Assembly: GCA_021787175.1 (NCBI GenBank)
Contig: JAJYMF010000284.1
Location: forward strand, 1 to 6,729
Direction: 5' to 3'
DNA length: 6,729 nt
From: Pseudomonadota bacterium
Lineage (GTDB): Bacteria > Pseudomonadota > Gammaproteobacteria > Xanthomonadales > Rhodanobacteraceae
The notes below the pieces were generated by a model. The model was not told where the DNA came from. It saw only the letters and a program-made list of their open reading frames with translations, and did no database searches. The number at the start of each line of letters is the position of its first letter. The stretch's first letter is position 1. Of the stretch, positions 4,108 through 6,729 are shown piece by piece. Position numbers and translations under genes: made by a program.

Positions 4108-6525
4108 TCAATTCCGCAGCGGCTTGCCGGTGGTCAGGGTGTGCTGGATCCGGGCCTGGGTCTTGGGCATCTGCGCCAGCGCCACGAAGTGTTTGCGTTC
4201 GAGACGCAGCAGCCACTCCTCGTCCACGGTCGCGCCGCGCTCGATCGCACCGCCGCACAGGGTGTCGGCGATGCGCGCGGCGATCTCGTAGTCGTGCTCG
4301 GAGATGAAGCGGCCTTCGAGCATGTTGACCAGCAGCATCTTCAGGCTGGCGGTGCCGACGTCGCCGGCCACCGGGATCGCGCATGCCGGCAGCGGCGGGC
4401 GCCAGCCGGACTCGGCCAGCGAGCCGGCGACGTTCTTCGCCACATACAGCAGTTCGAAGGCGTTGAACACCACCACGTCGCTGTCGCGCAGCAGGCCCAT
4501 CTGCTTCGCTTCCAGCGCGGAGCCGCTGACCTTGGCCATCGCCACCGTCTCGAAGATGCGTTTGACGCCCTCGAAGGGATCACCCGCCAGACCGCAGCGG
4601 GTGGCGATTTCCTTCAGTCCGCCGCCCGCGGGCAGCAGGCCGACGCCGGCCTCGACCAGGCCGATGTAGCTCTCCAGCGCCGCGACCGTGCGTGCCGAGT
4701 GCATCTGGAACTCGCAGCCGCCGCCCAGCGCCATGCCGCGCACCGCGGCCACCACCGGCACCAGCGAGTACTTCAGCTTCATGCTGGTGGCCTGGAAGTT
4801 GGCGATCATCGCCTCCAGCTCCGCGACCTTGCCGGCCTGCAGCAGGCCCATCGCGCCCTTGAGGTCGGCGCCGGCCGAAAACGGCTCGCCGGTCTGCCAG
4901 ACCACCAGCGCCTTGAACTGGCGCTCGGACTCCTCGATCGCGCGCTGCAGGCCGTCGAGCACGGCGTCGTTGACGGTGTTCATCTTGGTCTTGAAGGAGA
5001 CGATGCCGACGTCGTCGCCCAGATGCCACAGACGCACGCCATCGTTTTCGAACGCGGTGCCGCCGCGGTCGAAGCGCTCGCCGAGCAGCGGATCGGGGAA
5101 CAGCTGGCGCCGGTACACCGGATGCGCGGAGCGTGCCTGCGGTTTGCCCGTCTTCGGCGCGAACGAGCCGTCGGCGCCGTGCACGCCGTTGCGCCCGTCG
5201 GTCACCCAGGCCGGCAGCGGCGCGTCGCTCATCGCCTTGCCGGCCTTGATGTCCTCGACGATCCACGCGGCAACCTGCTGCCAGCCCGCGGCCTGCCAGG
5301 TCTCGAACGGACCCAGCTTCCAGCCGTAGCCCCAGCGGATGGCGAAGTCGACGTCGCGCGCCGTGTCGGCGATATCGGCCAGGTGATAGGCGGTGTAGTG
5401 GAACAGGTCGCGGAAGGTCGCCCACAGGAACTGCGCCTGCGGGTCACTGCTCGCGCGCAGCTGGGCGAACTTCTCCGCCGGGTCCTTGATGGCGAGGATC
5501 GCGGCGACCGCGTCGGAGGCCTTTTGTGCGGAGGCACGGTAGTCGAGCTCTTTTGAGGAGTCCGGCAAGGGATGGCCGGGCTCTTGCGGAAGGACCCGCA
5601 TGTGAGTCACATCCAGGACCACGATGTCCTTGCCGGCCTTGCGGTAGAAGCCGGCGCCGGTCTTCTGGCCCAGCGCGCCCCTGGCGATCAGCGCGGCCAG
5701 CCACTCCGGCGCCTTGAAGTGGCGGTGCCAGGGATCGTTGGGCAGGGTGTCGGCCATGGTCTTGATCACGTGCGCCATGGTGTCGAGCCCGACCACGTCG
5801 GCGGTGCGGTAGGTGGCGCTCTTCGGACGCCCGATCGCCGGACCGGTCAGTGCATCGACCGCGTCGAAGCCGAGGCCGAACTGCCGGGTGTGGTGCATCG
5901 TCGCCAGCATCGAAAACACGCCGATGCGGTTGCCGATGAAGTTGGGCGTGTCCTTGGCGCGGACCACGCCCTTGCCCAGGGTGGTGGTCAGGAAGCCCTC
6001 CAGTGCGTCCAGCACTGCCGGATCGGTCGCGTGGTCGGGGATCAGCTCGACCAGATGCATGTAGCGCGGCGGATTGAAGAAGTGGATGCCGCAGAAGCGC
6101 GGGCGCAGTGCCGCCGGCAGCGCTTCGGCCATGGAGTTGATCGACAAGCCCGAGGTGTTGGAGGCGACGATGGCGTGCGCATTGAGATGCGGCGCGATCT
6201 TCGCGTAGAGACCCAGCTTCCAGTCGAGCCGTTCGGCGATCGCCTCGATCACCAGATCGCAGTCGGCGAGCAGCGCCGGATGCTCGTCGTAGTCGGCCGG
6301 CACGATGGCTTGTGCACGCGCCTTGTCGGCCAGCGGCGCCGGCGACAGCTTGCCGAGGTTCTGGATCGCCTTCAGCGCGATGCCGTTCTTGGGGGCGTCC
6401 TTGGCGGCGAGGTCGAACAGCAGCGTTTCGACGTCGGCGTTGACGAGATGGGCGGCAATCTGCGCACCCATCACGCCGGCGCCGAGCACGGCGGCCTTGC
6501 GGATGCGGAGTGGACTGGGATGCAT
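4108..6525 (-). CDS. fadN: Bifunctional 3-hydroxyacyl-CoA dehydrogenase/enoyl-CoA hydratase, FadN-type domain order
   Basis: An 805-residue cytoplasmic enzyme for two beta-oxidation steps, hydration of 2-enoyl-CoA and NAD-dependent oxidation of 3-hydroxyacyl-CoA. The dehydrogenase comes first: NAD-binding GAGVMG (15-20), SNTSG (122-126) with S125, HFFNP with catalytic H148, and VELI with E160, matching the Ser-His-Glu set of the family. The dehydrogenase C-terminal domain follows, ending near GQKTGAGFYRK, then a second such domain with RWGYGWKLGPFE (397-408). The hydratase is C-terminal, from about residue 505: oxyanion-hole FSAGADLKG (549-557) and both catalytic glutamates, E605 in GGGCEF and E625 in GLVEAGVGLLPAGGG, spaced 20 apart as in known hydratases. 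E. coli FadB has the opposite order (hydratase first); Bacillus FadN (about 789 residues) has this one. The start ATG 6525 has GGAG 6 nt upstream. The thiolase follows downstream. The symbol rests on architecture; many databases would write fadB. Confidence 0.94.
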   Translation of the reverse strand: MHPSPLRIRKAAVLGAGVMGAQIAAHLVNADVETLLFDLAAKDAPKNGIALKAIQNLGKLSPAPLADKARAQAIVPADYDEHPALLADCDLVIEAIAERLDWKLGLYAKIAPHLNAHAIVASNTSGLSINSMAEALPAALRPRFCGIHFFNPPRYMHLVELIPDHATDPAVLDALEGFLTTTLGKGVVRAKDTPNFIGNRIGVFSMLATMHHTRQFGLGFDAVDALTGPAIGRPKSATYRTADVVGLDTMAHVIKTMADTLPNDPWHRHFKAPEWLAALIARGALGQKTGAGFYRKAGKDIVVLDVTHMRVLPQEPGHPLPDSSKELDYRASAQKASDAVAAILAIKDPAEKFAQLRASSDPQAQFLWATFRDLFHYTAYHLADIADTARDVDFAIRWGYGWKLGPFETWQAAGWQQVAAWIVEDIKAGKAMSDAPLPAWVTDGRNGVHGADGSFAPKTGKPQARSAHPVYRRQLFPDPLLGERFDRGGTAFENDGVRLWHLGDDVGIVSFKTKMNTVNDAVLDGLQRAIEESERQFKALVVWQTGEPFSAGADLKGAMGLLQAGKVAELEAMIANFQATSMKLKYSLVPVVAAVRGMALGGGCEFQMHSARTVAALESYIGLVEAGVGLLPAGGGLKEIATRCGLAGDPFEGVKRIFETVAMAKVSGSALEAKQMGLLRDSDVVVFNAFELLYVAKNVAGSLAESGWRPPLPACAIPVAGDVGTASLKMLLVNMLEGRFISEHDYEIAARIADTLCGGAIERGATVDEEWLLRLERKHFVALAQMPKTQARIQHTLTTGKPLRN

Positions 6526-6531
6526 CGGAAA

Positions 6532-6535
6532 CTCC
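6532..6535 (-). promoter_or_regulatory. Ribosome binding site for the FadN-type gene
   Basis: On the - strand GGAG lies 6 nt before ATG 6525. It falls just downstream of the terminator-like hairpin and its T-rich tail, so little room is left for a separate promoter between hairpin and start. Confidence 0.65.
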
Positions 6536-6541
6536 GGGGTC

Positions 6542-6581
6542 GGGGAAAACGAAAACGGAGCGCCCGGCTGGTGGCCGGGCG
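6542..6581 (-). terminator. Terminator-like hairpin with T-rich tail before fadN
   Basis: On the - strand CGCCCGGC (6581-6574) pairs perfectly over 8 bp with GCCGGGCG (6568-6561) around a 5-nt loop, followed after four bases by GTTTTCGTTTTCCCC (6556-6542). Stem plus interrupted T-tract suits an intrinsic terminator for the gene ending at 6595. It leaves only 16 nt before the fadN start codon, so it may act as a partial terminator or attenuator if both genes share a transcript. The tract is not directly adjacent to the stem and is broken by C/G, which lowers certainty. Confidence 0.5.
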
Positions 6582-6602
6582 GGGCGGGCGGGGGTCAGGG
6601 GG
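6577..6602 (+). other. Putative G-quadruplex motif
   Basis: Five runs of three to five G on the + strand (6577-6579, 6581-6584, 6586-6588, 6590-6594, 6598-6602) are separated by single C bases and once by TCA. The first four runs satisfy the canonical motif with 1-nt loops, the most stable class. It overlaps one arm of the terminator-like hairpin and the stop codon of the upstream gene. The G-rich strand is the template strand for the - strand genes. In a GC-rich genome such runs can occur by chance. Confidence 0.5.
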
Positions 6603-6729
6603 TGCGCAGACCGGCGGCGGCGAAACGTACCAGGTGTTCGGCGGCGCGTTCGCGGTGGTGCTGTTCGCTGACACCGCCCTTGCGCTTGATCACGCCGAAG
6701 TCGGCCATCGCGTAGGTCAGCGCGCCGGC
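6595..6729 (-). CDS. C-terminal 44 residues of an unidentified protein, possibly a TetR-type regulator
   Basis: The frame runs open from the window edge to a TGA at 6595-6597. The visible end reads from ALTYAMADFGVIKRKGGV to HLVRFAAAGLRTP: one mostly hydrophobic helix, a basic turn (KRKGG), then an amphipathic helix. Codon use is like the neighbouring genes, supporting a real gene. I do not recognise the family with certainty. The ending resembles the last helices of some TetR/AcrR repressors, and such regulators often sit next to fatty-acid degradation genes, so a PsrA- or FadR-like regulator of the genes below is plausible, but this is inference from position and a short tail. It lies 69 nt upstream of fadN on the same strand, separated by a terminator-like hairpin. 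Confidence 0.6.
   Translation of the reverse strand, partial: AGALTYAMADFGVIKRKGGVSEQHHRERAAEHLVRFAAAGLRTP

Noticed and set aside
3825..4307. + strand frame beginning VREGREDREG through the repeat cluster
   Set aside because: The period-9 repeat is read as a peptide, followed by antisense fadN; not a gene.
4063..5556. Long + strand open frame (497 codons) opposite fadN
   Set aside because: Low-complexity Arg/His/Gln/Leu text, antisense to a fully motif-supported enzyme; no ribosome binding site or recognisable domain.

Overview
The window is very GC-rich with strong third-position G/C bias throughout. Its gene content (galU, a FadN-type beta-oxidation pair, cytosine-poor Shine-Dalgarno signals of the GGAG type) and a family of CGCGAAG-type intergenic repeats suggest a gammaproteobacterium near the Xanthomonadales (Xanthomonas/Lysobacter/Rhodanobacter-like). 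That placement is an inference from overall character, since no rRNA or marker gene is present. Base use is even across the genes, and I see no integrase, transposase, tRNA, CRISPR array or phage gene, so this looks like ordinary chromosome.

The left half (1-2537) reads on the + strand. It opens with the C-terminal third of GalU (UDP-glucose pyrophosphorylase). The GalU stop overlaps by 8 nt the start of a complete FAD-dependent amino-acid/amine oxidase-like protein of the DadA/PuuB/OrdL type (297-1595). After a 119-nt gap come two small membrane proteins (about 1715-2131 and 2121-2537). They overlap by 11 nt, are the same length with the chosen starts, and look like diverged tandem paralogues of a DUF5362-like family.

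The right half (2610-6729) reads on the - strand and converges on the left half at a short hairpin-bearing gap (2538-2609). In transcription order it holds the tail of an unidentified protein (6595-6729, possibly a TetR-type regulator), a terminator-like hairpin overlapping a strong G-quadruplex motif (6542-6602), an 805-residue two-function 3-hydroxyacyl-CoA dehydrogenase/enoyl-CoA hydratase with FadN-type domain order (4108-6525), a 301-nt gap, and a FadA-type thiolase (2610-3806). Together the two enzymes supply the last three steps of each beta-oxidation turn: hydration, NAD-dependent oxidation and thiolysis. The first step (acyl-CoA dehydrogenase) is not encoded here.

The gap between the two beta-oxidation genes is the least ordinary part of the window. 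It is largely filled by five recognisable copies, and perhaps a sixth decayed one, of a roughly 30-nt element built from three 9-nt CGCGAAGNN units, mostly arranged as inverted pairs able to form hairpins in DNA or RNA. I find no convincing new multi-gene system. The notable signals are the repeat cluster inside a likely operon, the terminator/G-quadruplex junction ahead of fadN, and the paralogous membrane-protein pair.
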